From the NCBI RefSeq assembly GCF_003002065.1, contig NZ_PVZG01000002.1, forward strand, positions 372,001 through 436,000: DNA of 64,000 nucleotides. The letters run 5' to 3'. Below the pieces are notes generated by a model. The model saw only the letters and a program-made list of their open reading frames with translations, had not been told where the DNA came from and made no database searches. Positions 1-8,734 of this stretch are shown piece after piece (position 1 is the stretch's first letter; every line of letters starts with the position of its first letter). A program made the position numbers and the translations under genes. This DNA comes from Pseudosporangium ferrugineum (GTDB lineage: Bacteria > Actinomycetota > Actinomycetes > Mycobacteriales > Micromonosporaceae).

Positions 1-1546
1 CGACCGATTCCACCCGCCGGGCGCGTACCGTGATGGACCCGTCCGGCGGGGTGTACCGCTCGGCGTTGGCCACCAGGTTCCCGACCGCCTGGCGGATCCG
101 GATCGGGTCCGCCACCAGGAGCAGCCGCGGCGGCGCCTGCACCGTCACCCGCCCGCTGCCGGTCGCCGCCACGTGCCGCAGCAGGTCGGCCAGGTTGAGC
201 TCCACCGGTTCCAGCCGCAGCTCTCCCGCGTCGGCCAGGGCGAGGTCCCGCAGGTCGTCGACGAGGCGGTGGAGCAGCGCGGTCTCCGCCAGCAGCGACG
301 ACACCAGTTCCGGGTCGAGGTCGGCGACGCCGTCGTGCGCCGCGATCAGCCAGCCCCGGATCGTGTTCAGCGGGTTCCGGAGCTCGTGCGAGATGTCGCT
401 GGTCAGCTCCCTGCGCTGCCGCTCGGTGCCGGCGACGTGCTCGGCCATCTCGTTGAACGCCGCGGTGAGCTCGGCGATCTCCCAGCCGGCGGTGGTCCCG
501 GCCCGCGCCGAGCGGTCGCCGGCCCGCATGCGCCGGGCCGCCACGGTCAGCGCGTGCACCGGGCGGATCACCCGGTCGGCGAGCAGCAGGGCGACGCCGA
601 CGGTGAGCACGGCGACGATCCCGGCGGCGCCGGCGATGCGCAGCGCACCGGCCGACGACAGGCCGACCTCCGTTCCGGTGCGGTCGCCGGCGGGGACGAT
701 GCTGAGGAACGCGGTCGGCGCCACGTACGACCGCAGCATCTGCCGCCGCGCGTCGACCAGGCACTGCCGGGCCTTCGGATCCTGGGCGGCGCCGGTGGTG
801 ACCTGACCGGTGCCGTCCAGGCTCAGCCGCGCCGCCCCGCGCGGATCGATGCACTTGCGCGCCAGCAGGGCCAGCTGCCGCAGCGCGGCCCGCTCGGTCG
901 CGGTCGGGGTGACCGTGGGGGAGTCGCTGAACCCGACGTACCCGTCGCCCTCGGCGAGGAGCCCGGTGCAGGCGCGCGGGGCACGGGCCTCCGGGATGCG
1001 CAGGTACGGCCGCCCGCTGGTCACCTCGGCGACGTCCACGGCGACCCGGTGCCGGCGCAGGCAGGCCGCCGCCCGCTCGGCCAGCACGGTGAGGTCGCCG
1101 TGCTCCGGCGGGGTGAGCTGGAACGGCCCGACCACCAGCGGGTTGATGCCGTCGCGGAAACGGACCGCTGCCAGCGTACGGTCGATGGTCAGCGGATCCA
1201 CCGCCACCGACGGGTACGCGGTGCCGGCGCTCCCGGGCGCGCCGGACGGGCCCACGACCGGCCGGCCGTCGGCGGTGGTCAGCGCGATCCGCAGCCCGTC
1301 GTGGGCGAGGTCGGCGCTCAGCCCGGCGATCAGCGGGCCGGCCGACGTCCAGTCCGGATGGGTCGCGGCGTAGTCGATCAGCGCCTGGTACACGTACGGG
1401 TAGTGGCCGCGCACGGACTCCTGCTGCCGGTTGATCGACGTCGTGGTGCCGTACACCGCCAGCCAGGCGGTGGCCGCGACCGCCGCCGTCGCCACCAGGA
1501 CGGTCCCGGCGACCAGCCGGGCCCGCAGCCCGTACCTACGCGCCAT
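1..1546 (-). CDS. Membrane sensor histidine kinase (3' end off the window)
   Basis: This is the sensor half of a two-component pair with the response regulator just upstream. The ATG lies inside the last codons of that regulator (11-nt overlap), so translation is probably coupled. Visible order: membrane segment at residues 9-30, extracellular sensor of about 270 residues with several cysteines, second membrane segment near 302-322, HAMP linker, HisKA domain with the H-box SHELRNPLNTIRG near residue 390, and the N-box region (GNLVANAERYTP). The G-boxes lie beyond the left edge, so the protein is incomplete here by window position only. The family autophosphorylates on the H-box histidine and passes phosphate to its partner. 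The signal cannot be told from sequence. Confidence 0.93.
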   Translation of the reverse strand, partial: MARRYGLRARLVAGTVLVATAAVAATAWLAVYGTTTSINRQQESVRGHYPYVYQALIDYAATHPDWTSAGPLIAGLSADLAHDGLRIALTTADGRPVVGPSGAPGSAGTAYPSVAVDPLTIDRTLAAVRFRDGINPLVVGPFQLTPPEHGDLTVLAERAAACLRRHRVAVDVAEVTSGRPYLRIPEARAPRACTGLLAEGDGYVGFSDSPTVTPTATERAALRQLALLARKCIDPRGAARLSLDGTGQVTTGAAQDPKARQCLVDARRQMLRSYVAPTAFLSIVPAGDRTGTEVGLSSAGALRIAGAAGIVAVLTVGVALLLADRVIRPVHALTVAARRMRAGDRSARAGTTAGWEIAELTAAFNEMAEHVAGTERQRRELTSDISHELRNPLNTIRGWLIAAHDGVADLDPELVSSLLAETALLHRLVDDLRDLALADAGELRLEPVELNLADLLRHVAATGSGRVTVQAPPRLLLVADPIRIRQAVGNLVANAERYTPPDGSITVRARRVESV

Positions 1547-2225
1547 CGTGCATCTTGTAGCCGACGCCGTAGACCGTGCGCAGCAGGGCCGGGTCGCGCG
1601 GATCCGCCTCGATCTTGCGCCGCAGGTTCTTCACGTGCGCGTCGACCGTGCGCTCGGTGACGAAGCTGTCCCTGCCGTGCGCCCGTTCGAGCAGCTGGGC
1701 GCGGCTGAACACCCGGCCCGGGCTGGACATCAGCGCCTCCAGGATGCGGAACTCGGCCGGCGTGCACTCGATCCGCCGCTCGTCCCGCCGTACCTCGTGG
1801 CGGATCCGGTCCAGCGCCAGCGGTCCGGCCCGCAGCGGCAGCGCGACCGCGTCCCCGGCCGGGCGGGCCCGCCGCAGCAGGGAACGCACCCGGGCCATCA
1901 TCTCCCGCGGGTCGTACGGCTTGGTGAGGTAGTCGTCCGCCCCCAGGTCGAACCCGGCGAGCTTGTCGTCGCCGGTGGACCGCGCGGTCACCATCAGCAC
2001 CGGCAGGTCGTAGTCGCGCCGCAGGGCACGCAGCACGTCCAGCCCGTCCAGCCGGGGCATCATCACGTCCAGGATCAGCAGGTCCGGCCGGCGGCTGCGC
2101 ACCTGGTCGACGGCGGCCCGCCCGTCGGACACGACGAGCACCGTGTGGTCCTCGCGCCGCAGGTAACGCCGCACGAGTTCGGCCTGTTTGTCGTCGTCCT
2201 CCGCGACCAGCACGTACGCGCACAC
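1536..2225 (-). CDS. OmpR/PhoB-family response regulator
   Basis: A 229-residue DNA-binding response regulator. The receiver domain (about 1-118) has the acidic pair EDDD near residues 9-12, the phospho-acceptor Asp53 in LLILDVMMP and Lys102 in YLTKPYD. The C-terminal winged helix (about 130-225) contains the typical ERTVDAHVKNLRRKIE and TVYGVGYKM motifs. The GTG start is chosen because AGGAGG lies 8 nt upstream and the receiver begins directly after it; longer reading upstream has no family support. It heads an operon with the membrane kinase that overlaps its 3' end by 11 nt and is presumably its phosphodonor. Confidence 0.95.
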   Translation of the reverse strand: MCAYVLVAEDDDKQAELVRRYLRREDHTVLVVSDGRAAVDQVRSRRPDLLILDVMMPRLDGLDVLRALRRDYDLPVLMVTARSTGDDKLAGFDLGADDYLTKPYDPREMMARVRSLLRRARPAGDAVALPLRAGPLALDRIRHEVRRDERRIECTPAEFRILEALMSSPGRVFSRAQLLERAHGRDSFVTERTVDAHVKNLRRKIEADPRDPALLRTVYGVGYKMHDGA

Positions 2226-2275
2226 TGCCCGGCCTCCTCGATCGTCCGGCCCCGCAGTCTGGCACCCGCCCGCAC

Positions 2276-2872
2276 TTACCTCGATGCTCGGGAGTGCGAA
2301 GCGGGCTGACCGCGTTCCGCGGGAACCGGCCGCCACTCGCGCCTGATCAGCCCGTAGACCCAGGAGTCGGAGACCTCGCCGTTCACGACGCAGTCCTCCC
2401 GCAGCGTGCCTTCCCGCACGAACCCGAGCTTCTCCAGCACGCGGGCGGATCCCGCGTTGCGCGTGTCGGTCGCCGCCTGGACCCGATTCAGGTCCAGCGT
2501 GTCGAAGGCCCACCCCAGCAGGGCGTACGCGGCCTCCGTCGCGTAGCCGTGGCCCCACGCCGCCTCGTTGAAGCAGTAGCCCAGCGACGCGCTACGGTTC
2601 GGCGGATCCCACCGGTTCAGGCTGCACCAGCCGAGGAACGCCCCGTCCGAGACCCGCTCCACGGCCGGCCGCGCCCCGGTGCCCCGCTCCGCCATCTGCC
2701 GGCAGACCGTCAGGAAACGCTGAGCCCGCCCGCGTTCGCTCCACGGTGGCGTGTCCCAGTAGCGCAGCACGGAGGCGTTGCTGTGCATGGCGAAGAGGTC
2801 GTCCGCGTCCGCGTCGTCGAAGGGACGCAGCCGAAGGCGATCGCTGTGCAGCGTGGGGGTGGGCAGCGACAT
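2276..2872 (-). CDS. GNAT acetyltransferase, RimJ/RimL-like
   Basis: A 198-residue N-acetyltransferase of the RimJ/RimL type. These enzymes transfer acetyl from acetyl-CoA to protein N-termini or small amines. Visible family features are the N-terminal TLHSDRLRLRPFDDADAD, the acetyl-CoA loop region GHGYATEAAYALLGWAF, and the conserved helix RNAGSARVLEKLGFVREG. The ATG at 2872 is preferred because the family usually starts just before the RL-RP motif; a GTG at 2914 in frame would add 14 residues. The substrate cannot be predicted. It sits alone between the two-component pair and the STAS gene, reading the same way. Confidence 0.88.
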   Translation of the reverse strand: MSLPTPTLHSDRLRLRPFDDADADDLFAMHSNASVLRYWDTPPWSERGRAQRFLTVCRQMAERGTGARPAVERVSDGAFLGWCSLNRWDPPNRSASLGYCFNEAAWGHGYATEAAYALLGWAFDTLDLNRVQAATDTRNAGSARVLEKLGFVREGTLREDCVVNGEVSDSWVYGLIRREWRPVPAERGQPASHSRASR

Positions 2873-2932
2873 GCGCGTCAGGCTATCTCCCGTGATCGAT
2901 GGCCGATCAATCACGGTGACCGTCGGATCCGG

Positions 2933-3265
2933 TCAGGCGGTGGTCTCCGCGTCGGGTTCCCCGGCCAGCGTCTCGTGCAGGTTCGTCACCTCGAGCACCA
3001 TGCGGACCATCGGCCCCGGGTCGCGCAGCCGCAGGCTGATGCCGTTGGCGGTCGCCGCGCGCTGGGCGGCGACCAGCATGCCGAGCCCGGAGGAGTCGAG
3101 GAACGTCACCGCGCTCATGTCGATGTCCAGGCGGGCGCAGTCGCGGCGGTCCACCACCTGCTGCAGGACCTGCCGCAGGACGGCGGCGTTGTCCGCGTCC
3201 ACGTCGCCCTCGGGCGCGACGACGATCGTGTCGCCCTCCCGCTCGATGGTGCAGTCGAATGGCAT
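2933..3265 (-). CDS. STAS-domain anti-sigma factor antagonist
   Basis: A 110-residue single STAS domain of the SpoIIAA/RsbV type. These proteins bind anti-sigma kinases and release a sigma factor when unphosphorylated. The conserved DSSGLGML motif is present, with the serine phosphorylated in relatives at about residue 58. GGAGG lies 11 nt before the ATG. No anti-sigma kinase gene is adjacent, so its partner is encoded elsewhere. It lies 85 nt downstream of a hybrid kinase gene in the same orientation, so the two may be cotranscribed and share a signalling role. Confidence 0.9.
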   Translation of the reverse strand: MPFDCTIEREGDTIVVAPEGDVDADNAAVLRQVLQQVVDRRDCARLDIDMSAVTFLDSSGLGMLVAAQRAATANGISLRLRDPGPMVRMVLEVTNLHETLAGEPDAETTA

Positions 3266-3350
3266 GAGTCGGTTTCCTCCCCGGTCGCGGCGCCCTCCGT
3301 ACCCTTCCCGGCGGCGCGCGAAACATCGTGGGCACCGGGCCCGGCCGCCG

Positions 3351-5684
3351 TCACTGTTCGGAGCACTCGCCGCCGGGCGTGCTGAGTTGCTCGTGCAGGG
3401 CCTTCATCAGCTCCACGCCGGTGAACGGCTTCTCCAGCAGGTGCACGTCGGCGGCCAGCGTGCCGTGCGTGGTGAGGACCGGCTGGGCGTACCCGGACAT
3501 GAACACCACCCGGATGCCCGGCCGGGCCGCGGTCACCGCCTCCGCGAGGTCCTTGCCCAGCATGCCCGGCATGATCACGTCGGTGAGCAGCACGTCGATC
3601 GGCCCGTCGTGGCCGGCGCACAGGTCGAGGGCCTCCCGGCCGCCGGCCGCCGACAGCACGGTGTAGCCGCCGCGGCGCAGGATCCGCCCGGTGACCTCGC
3701 GCAGCGCCGTCTCGTCCTCGACCACCAGGACGGTGGCGCCGTGCCCGTGGAGGTCCGCCGTCGCCTCGGCGGGGCGCTTCTGCGGCACCGCGGCGTCGGT
3801 GACCGGCAGCAGGACGGTGATGGTCGTGCCGAAACCGGTCTCGGAGTAGATGTGCACGGTGCCGCCGGCCTGGGTGACGATGCCGTACACGGTGGCCAGG
3901 CCCAGCCCGGTGCCCTGCCCGCTGGGCTTGGTCGTGAAGAACGGGTCGAAGGCCTGCTCGATGACCTCGCGCGGCATGCCCGTGCCGGTGTCGGACACCC
4001 GGAGCCGCACGTAGCAGCCGGGGCTCAGCCCGCTGCGTGCCGCCGGGTGGGTGTCGTCGACGGTGACCGTCGCGGTGTCGATGGTGATGTGGCCGCCCGA
4101 GGGCATCGCGTCGCGCGCGTTGACGGCCAGGTTCACCAGCACCTGTTCGAGCTGCCCGGGGTCCGCCATGACCGGCGGCAGCGGCGCCGTGACCGTGGTG
4201 AGGCCGATGTGCTCGCCGATCGAGCGCTTGAGCATCTGCTCCACCTCGGTGACCACCGTGCTGACGTCCAGCGGGCGGGGCCGGATCACCTCGCGGCGGG
4301 CGAAGGCGAGCAGCTGGTGGGTCAGGTCGCTGCCGCGGCGGGCGGCGCGGGCGATCTGCTCGGCGTCGTGGGCCAGCGGGGTGCCGGTCGCGTCCTCGAC
4401 GATGAACGACGCGTAGTTGAGGATCACGGCGAGCAGGTTGTTGAAGTCGTGCGCGATCCCCCCGGCGAGCTGGCCCAGGCTCTCGAGGCGCTGGGTGCGC
4501 TGCAGCCGTGCCTCGATCCGCTGCCGCTCGGCCTCCTCCCGCAGCGCCGCCTGCTCGGCCTCGGCGGCGAGCCGGGCGGTGATGTCGCGGACCGTGGCGA
4601 CCACGATGACGCCCTCGCCGGTGTCGAGGCCGCTGCACGAGATCTCGACCGGCAGCTCCTCGCCGTCGCGGCGGCGGGCCGTCCGCGTCACCCACCGCGG
4701 CGCCTCCCCGGGCTGTTCGCCGATCCGCTCGCTGTCGAGCGCGGTGCCCGCCCCGGCCCGCAGCATGGCCCCGGCCGGCGGGAGCCCGTCGGGCAGCAGG
4801 CGGTGCACGGCCAGCTGGGTCAGGTCGTGGCGGGGATATCCGAACAGGCGTTCCGCCTCGGCGTTGACGAGCACCACGTTCCCCGCGTCGTCGACGCCGA
4901 GCAGGGCGTCCGGCGCGGCGTCGAGCACCGCCTGCACCCGCGCCTCCGCGTGCTCGCGCTCGCTGATGTCGCGGGCGGTGCTGGTCATGCCGACGATGGT
5001 GCCGCGCGGGTCGCGCAGCGGGGAGACCAGCACGGACACGGTGATGGGGGAGCCGTCGGCGTGCAACCGTACGGTGCGGTAGCGGTCCATCCGCCCGCCG
5101 ATGCGGACCAGGGTGAGGATCTCGGCCTCGTCGGTGCGGCGTTCCGCCGGGATGATCCGGTCGACCGGGCCGCCGATCATCTTGTCGGCGGGGTAGCCGT
5201 ACAGCAGCTCGGCCCCGGGATTCCAGGTCAGCACGGTGCCGTCGAGATCGGTGGTGACGATGGCGTCGTGCGACGACTGCACGATCGACGCCAGCAGGCC
5301 GCGGGCCTCCCCGGCCTCGCGCTGGGCGGTGTCGTCGCGGATGATCGCGATCACGTACATCCCGTCCTCGGCGGCGAGGGCGGAGATGGACGCCTCCACC
5401 GGGAACGCCTGCCCGTCGCTGCGCAGCGCCCGCAACGGCACGCGGCGCAGCGGTGGCCGCCGGCCGGCCAGGTACGCGGCGCGCTGGTCCGGGTACCGGC
5501 CCCGGGCGTCCTCGGGGAACAGCACGTCCACCGACTCGCCGAGCAGGCCGGCGGGCGGGTGACCGAGCATCTCGTGGGCGCGCCGGTTCGCGAGCACGAT
5601 CGTGCCGTCCGCCCGGGTGACGATCACCGCGTCGGGTGCCTCGTCCACCAGCCGGCCGGTCAGCGATCCGAGCGTCTGCACCAT
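3351..5684 (-). CDS. Triple-PAS hybrid histidine kinase with C-terminal receiver
   Basis: A soluble 777-residue sensor. Three PAS domains occupy about 1-125, 126-250 and 251-370, each with recognisable PAS motifs (for example DAVIVTRADGTIVLANRRA and DAIVTTDLDGTVLTWNPGA). Then come a HisKA domain with H-box GGIAHDFNNLLAVILNY, an HATPase with DTGTGMP and GQGTGLGLATVYGI, and a receiver with VLVVEDETALRE and LLTDVIMPGM. No membrane segment is seen, so it senses a cytoplasmic signal. The DFNNLL H-box is typical of kinases that end in their own receiver. I chose the ATG at 5684; an in-frame GTG at 5786 would run into the ribosome-binding site of the divergent methyltransferase gene. Confidence 0.93.
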   Translation of the reverse strand: MVQTLGSLTGRLVDEAPDAVIVTRADGTIVLANRRAHEMLGHPPAGLLGESVDVLFPEDARGRYPDQRAAYLAGRRPPLRRVPLRALRSDGQAFPVEASISALAAEDGMYVIAIIRDDTAQREAGEARGLLASIVQSSHDAIVTTDLDGTVLTWNPGAELLYGYPADKMIGGPVDRIIPAERRTDEAEILTLVRIGGRMDRYRTVRLHADGSPITVSVLVSPLRDPRGTIVGMTSTARDISEREHAEARVQAVLDAAPDALLGVDDAGNVVLVNAEAERLFGYPRHDLTQLAVHRLLPDGLPPAGAMLRAGAGTALDSERIGEQPGEAPRWVTRTARRRDGEELPVEISCSGLDTGEGVIVVATVRDITARLAAEAEQAALREEAERQRIEARLQRTQRLESLGQLAGGIAHDFNNLLAVILNYASFIVEDATGTPLAHDAEQIARAARRGSDLTHQLLAFARREVIRPRPLDVSTVVTEVEQMLKRSIGEHIGLTTVTAPLPPVMADPGQLEQVLVNLAVNARDAMPSGGHITIDTATVTVDDTHPAARSGLSPGCYVRLRVSDTGTGMPREVIEQAFDPFFTTKPSGQGTGLGLATVYGIVTQAGGTVHIYSETGFGTTITVLLPVTDAAVPQKRPAEATADLHGHGATVLVVEDETALREVTGRILRRGGYTVLSAAGGREALDLCAGHDGPIDVLLTDVIMPGMLGKDLAEAVTAARPGIRVVFMSGYAQPVLTTHGTLAADVHLLEKPFTGVELMKALHEQLSTPGGECSEQ

Positions 5685-5788
5685 GCCTCGATCCCGGCGG
5701 CACCCCCGCAGGACCGCCTCACCCAACGTAGAGTCAGAGGCACCCCCGGTGCTCGCGGTTCGCGGAAACTGTTCGGAGGGCGGCACCC

Positions 5789-6595
5789 ATGGCCGGCGAC
5801 ACCCATCTGCCCACGGAGATCGACCCCGACCGGCCCAGCGCGGCCCGGATCTACGACGCCTTCCTCGGCGGCGACCACAACTTCGCGGCCGACCGTGCGG
5901 TCGCGGACCGGGCCGTCGAACTGGTGCCCGACCTGCCCAGGATCGTCCGGGCCAACCGCGCCTTCCTGCGCCGCGCGGTGCGCTTCGCCGCGGACCGGGG
6001 CGTGCGGCAGTTCCTCGACCTCGGTTCCGGCATCCCGGCCGAGGGCGCCGTGCACGAGGTGGCGCGGGCGGTCCGCCCGGACGCCCGGATCGCGTACGTC
6101 GACCGCGAACCCACCGCGGTGCTGCACGCCCGGGAGGTCGTCGGCGCGGACCCGGGCACCGTCATCGTGCACGGCGACCTGCGGCGTCCCGGGGAGATCC
6201 TGGCCGACCCGGGGCTGGCCGCCCTGATCGACCTCTCCGAGCCGGTCTGCCTGCTGATGCTCGCCGTGCTGCACTTCCTGCAGGACGGGCCCGAGCTCAC
6301 GGCGACGCTGGCGGGCTACCGCGACGCGGCCGTGCCCGGCAGCGTGCTCGCGGTCTCGCACGTCACCGCGGGCACCCGGTCCGGGCAGGTCGACCGGATC
6401 AGCGATCTCTACAACCGTACGGGCACGCCGCTGGTGGTCCGCGACGGCGAGCAGCTCGCCGCCCTCCTGCGCGGCTGGGAGCCGGTGGAGCCGGGCGTCG
6501 TGTACGCGCCGCAGTGGCGCCCCGAGCCCGCCGACGGCTGGACGGGCGACCCCGGGGACTCCCTCTCCCTGGCGGTCGTCGGCCTGCGTGCCTGA
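5789..6595 (+). CDS. SAM-dependent methyltransferase, Methyltransf_19 (DUF574) type
   Basis: A 268-residue protein of a family that is abundant in actinomycetes. The start of the family is clear (PSAARIYDAFLGGDHNFAADR), followed by the SAM-binding motif FLDLGSGIPAEGAVHEVAR and the acidic strand end YVDREPTAV. GGAGGG lies 8 nt before the ATG. The physiological substrate of this family is largely unknown; some members act near secondary metabolism or morphological genes. It is divergent from the PAS kinase, separated by about 100 bp, so the two promoters share that gap. Confidence 0.88.
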   Translation: MAGDTHLPTEIDPDRPSAARIYDAFLGGDHNFAADRAVADRAVELVPDLPRIVRANRAFLRRAVRFAADRGVRQFLDLGSGIPAEGAVHEVARAVRPDARIAYVDREPTAVLHAREVVGADPGTVIVHGDLRRPGEILADPGLAALIDLSEPVCLLMLAVLHFLQDGPELTATLAGYRDAAVPGSVLAVSHVTAGTRSGQVDRISDLYNRTGTPLVVRDGEQLAALLRGWEPVEPGVVYAPQWRPEPADGWTGDPGDSLSLAVVGLRA

Positions 6596-6606
6596 GCCGA
6601 GCCGCG

Positions 6607-8046
6607 CTACGCCGCGTCCTGCCCGGCGGCGCCCCGGGTACGCAGCATCGCCCACCCCACCAGCGCCGCGGCGACGACGGTCAGCGTGAGCCCGGAGACG
6701 GTGACCGCCCGCTCGAACTCCGCGCTCTGCCGGGCGCTCCAGTGCGACGTCGCGACGGTGCCGGTGACCAGCGCGGCCAGGATCGTGCCGGTCACCGCGA
6801 TGCCCGCGCCGGAGGTGACCTCGGTGGCGGTGTCGGCGAGGGCCGCGCCGATCGTGGTGCGGTTCTCGGGCAGGCCGCGCAGCACGGTGACGCCGGCGAC
6901 GACGCCGACCACGCGCATCCCGGCCGCCACGAGCACGAGGGCGAGGGCGACCCAGACGTACCCGAAGCGGCCCAGGGACCCGTAGACCGCGAGCCCGGCG
7001 ACGACCGCGGCCGCGCTGAGCCCGGCGGCCCGGCCGAGGCCGGCGCGGCGCACGAGCGGCCCGATGAACGCTCCGCCCGCGACCAGGACGATGACCTGCG
7101 GCAGCATCCCGAGGGCGGCGAGGGCCGGCGGCCACCCCCAGTCGAGCTGCAGCTGGAGCGTGACCAGGTAACCGAGGCCCGCGGTCGCCAGCCCGGCCGC
7201 CGCCTTGTACGCCAGCCCCGCGGAGACCAGCGGCCGGGCCACCAGCGCCAGGTCGAGCAGCGGGTGACGGGCCGTACGCTCGCGGACGGCGAACAGGGCC
7301 GCGCCGGCCAGCGCCGCCGCGGTGGTGGCCCACGGCGCCCACGACCGGGCGCCCTCGCCGACGAAGAGGGCCGGCGCGACCAGGGCGAGCACGATGGCGG
7401 CGGTGCCCAGCGCCGCGCCGGGCAGGTCCATCGGGTCGCGGTGCAGCTCCGCCGGCCCGTCCGCGGCGATGCCGAACCGGACGCCGGCCGTCGCGAGCGC
7501 CGCGATCGGCACGTTGATCAGCAGCAGGGTCTGCCACGGCGCGACGGCGAGCACGAAGCCGCCCACCGGCGGTCCGACGGCCAGCCCGACCAGGCCGACG
7601 GTCGAGATCAGGGTGGTGGCGCGGACGCGCAGGCCGTCGTCGTCGAACAGCCGGAACGCCAGGGCCAGCGAGCCCGGGGTGGTCATCGCCGCGGCGACCC
7701 CCATCAGCGCCCGCACCGCGATCAGCTGCTCGGCGGTGGTGACGAACGCGGTCGCCAGGCTCGCGAGGCCCAGCAGCGCCAGGCCGGCGAGCATGACGCG
7801 GCGGCGGCCGTACCGGTCGGCGAGGGCGCCGCAGAGCAGCATCAGGCCGCCGAAGACGACCGCGTACGCGCCCGTCACCCATTGCAGAGCGACGGTCGAC
7901 GCGTGCAGCTCGCGCCCGATCGTGGGCAGCGCGACGTTCAGGATCGAGTTGTCCAGCATCTCGACCAGGAACACCGCGGACAGCCCGGTCAGCGCCACCC
8001 ACGCGGCTCGCAGCGACCGCGGCCCGTGCTTCTCGTCGTTGTCCAC
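6607..8046 (-). CDS. MFS drug-efflux transporter (DHA2/EmrB-QacA type)
   Basis: A 479-residue proton-coupled exporter with about 14 predicted membrane helices. Motif C-like and motif A-like sequences are visible: VEMLDNSILNVALPTIGREL in helix 1 and LADRYGRRRVMLAGL in loop 2-3. The ends appear intact and the length is normal for the family. It is divergent from a TetR gene with a 67-bp gap that carries two operator-like repeats, so substrate-induced derepression by that TetR protein is the obvious model. Likely substrates are hydrophobic antibiotics or dyes; this is inference. Confidence 0.92.
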   Translation of the reverse strand: MDNDEKHGPRSLRAAWVALTGLSAVFLVEMLDNSILNVALPTIGRELHASTVALQWVTGAYAVVFGGLMLLCGALADRYGRRRVMLAGLALLGLASLATAFVTTAEQLIAVRALMGVAAAMTTPGSLALAFRLFDDDGLRVRATTLISTVGLVGLAVGPPVGGFVLAVAPWQTLLLINVPIAALATAGVRFGIAADGPAELHRDPMDLPGAALGTAAIVLALVAPALFVGEGARSWAPWATTAAALAGAALFAVRERTARHPLLDLALVARPLVSAGLAYKAAAGLATAGLGYLVTLQLQLDWGWPPALAALGMLPQVIVLVAGGAFIGPLVRRAGLGRAAGLSAAAVVAGLAVYGSLGRFGYVWVALALVLVAAGMRVVGVVAGVTVLRGLPENRTTIGAALADTATEVTSGAGIAVTGTILAALVTGTVATSHWSARQSAEFERAVTVSGLTLTVVAAALVGWAMLRTRGAAGQDAA

Positions 8047-8062
8047 GCCGGCAACGATAGGG

Positions 8063-8090
8063 CTAACGGTTAGTGTTTCGCAACGGTTAG
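8063..8090. promoter_or_regulatory. Putative TetR operator pair between MFS and TetR genes
   Basis: The palindrome CTAACGGTTAG (8063-8073) is followed by a second copy of its right half, AACGGTTAG (8082-8090), 17 bp further on. The pair sits in the short divergent promoter gap where a TetR repressor would block both genes. Binding is inferred from position and symmetry. Confidence 0.55.
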
Positions 8091-8113
8091 GGTTTCTCTG
8101 CTACGCTGGGGGC

Positions 8114-8734
8114 GTGACCGAGCCGGGACGACGCGAACGCAAGAAGGCCGCCACCCGCCGGGCCATCGCCGACACGGCCCTGCGGATGTTCCTGGAGCGC
8201 GGCTACGACGCCGTGGGCATCCGGGAGATCGCCGCGGCCGCGGACGTGGCGATCACGACGCTGTTCGCGCACTTCCCGTCGAAGGAGGCGCTCGTCTTCG
8301 ACGAGGACGGCAAGCGCGAGGAGTGGCTCGTCCGGGCGGTCACCGACCGCGAGCCGGGCCGGTCCGTGCCGCAGGCGCTGCGGCACCAGCTCCACGTCAC
8401 CGTGCGCGACTTCGCCCGGCCGGGCACCGCGCCCTTCTGGGAGCTCGTCGACAGCTCCCCGGCGCTGCGCGAGTACGCGTCGACCATGTGGCTGCGGCAC
8501 GAGGACGCCCTGGCCGGCGCGATCGCCGCCGACCTCGGCCTCGCGGAGCCGTCCCCGGCCTGCCGGGCCTTCGCCCGCTACGTGCTCGGCGTCTACCCGC
8601 TGGCCCGCGAGGCGGAGGACCCGGCGGCCGCGGTCGACGAGATCTTCGACCTGATCACCCCCGGCTGGGAGGCCGTGGTCAGCCGCGCCGCTGCGCCGGA
8701 ACCCGGGCCGCGTCCTCGTCCGTCTCGCCGATGA
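8114..8734 (+). CDS. TetR-family repressor
   Basis: A 206-residue regulator. The N-terminal helix-turn-helix is clear: RRAIADTALRMFLERGYDAV, IREIAAAADVAITTLFAHF, PSKEALVF. The C-terminal ligand domain shows no name-giving motif. The GTG start follows a GGGGG stretch and directly precedes the basic helix 1. It is divergent from the MFS exporter, the usual arrangement for a substrate-sensing repressor of an efflux pump. Its last 56 nt overlap the 3' end of the convergent glycosyltransferase gene. Confidence 0.9.
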   Translation: MTEPGRRERKKAATRRAIADTALRMFLERGYDAVGIREIAAAADVAITTLFAHFPSKEALVFDEDGKREEWLVRAVTDREPGRSVPQALRHQLHVTVRDFARPGTAPFWELVDSSPALREYASTMWLRHEDALAGAIAADLGLAEPSPACRAFARYVLGVYPLAREAEDPAAAVDEIFDLITPGWEAVVSRAAAPEPGPRPRPSRR

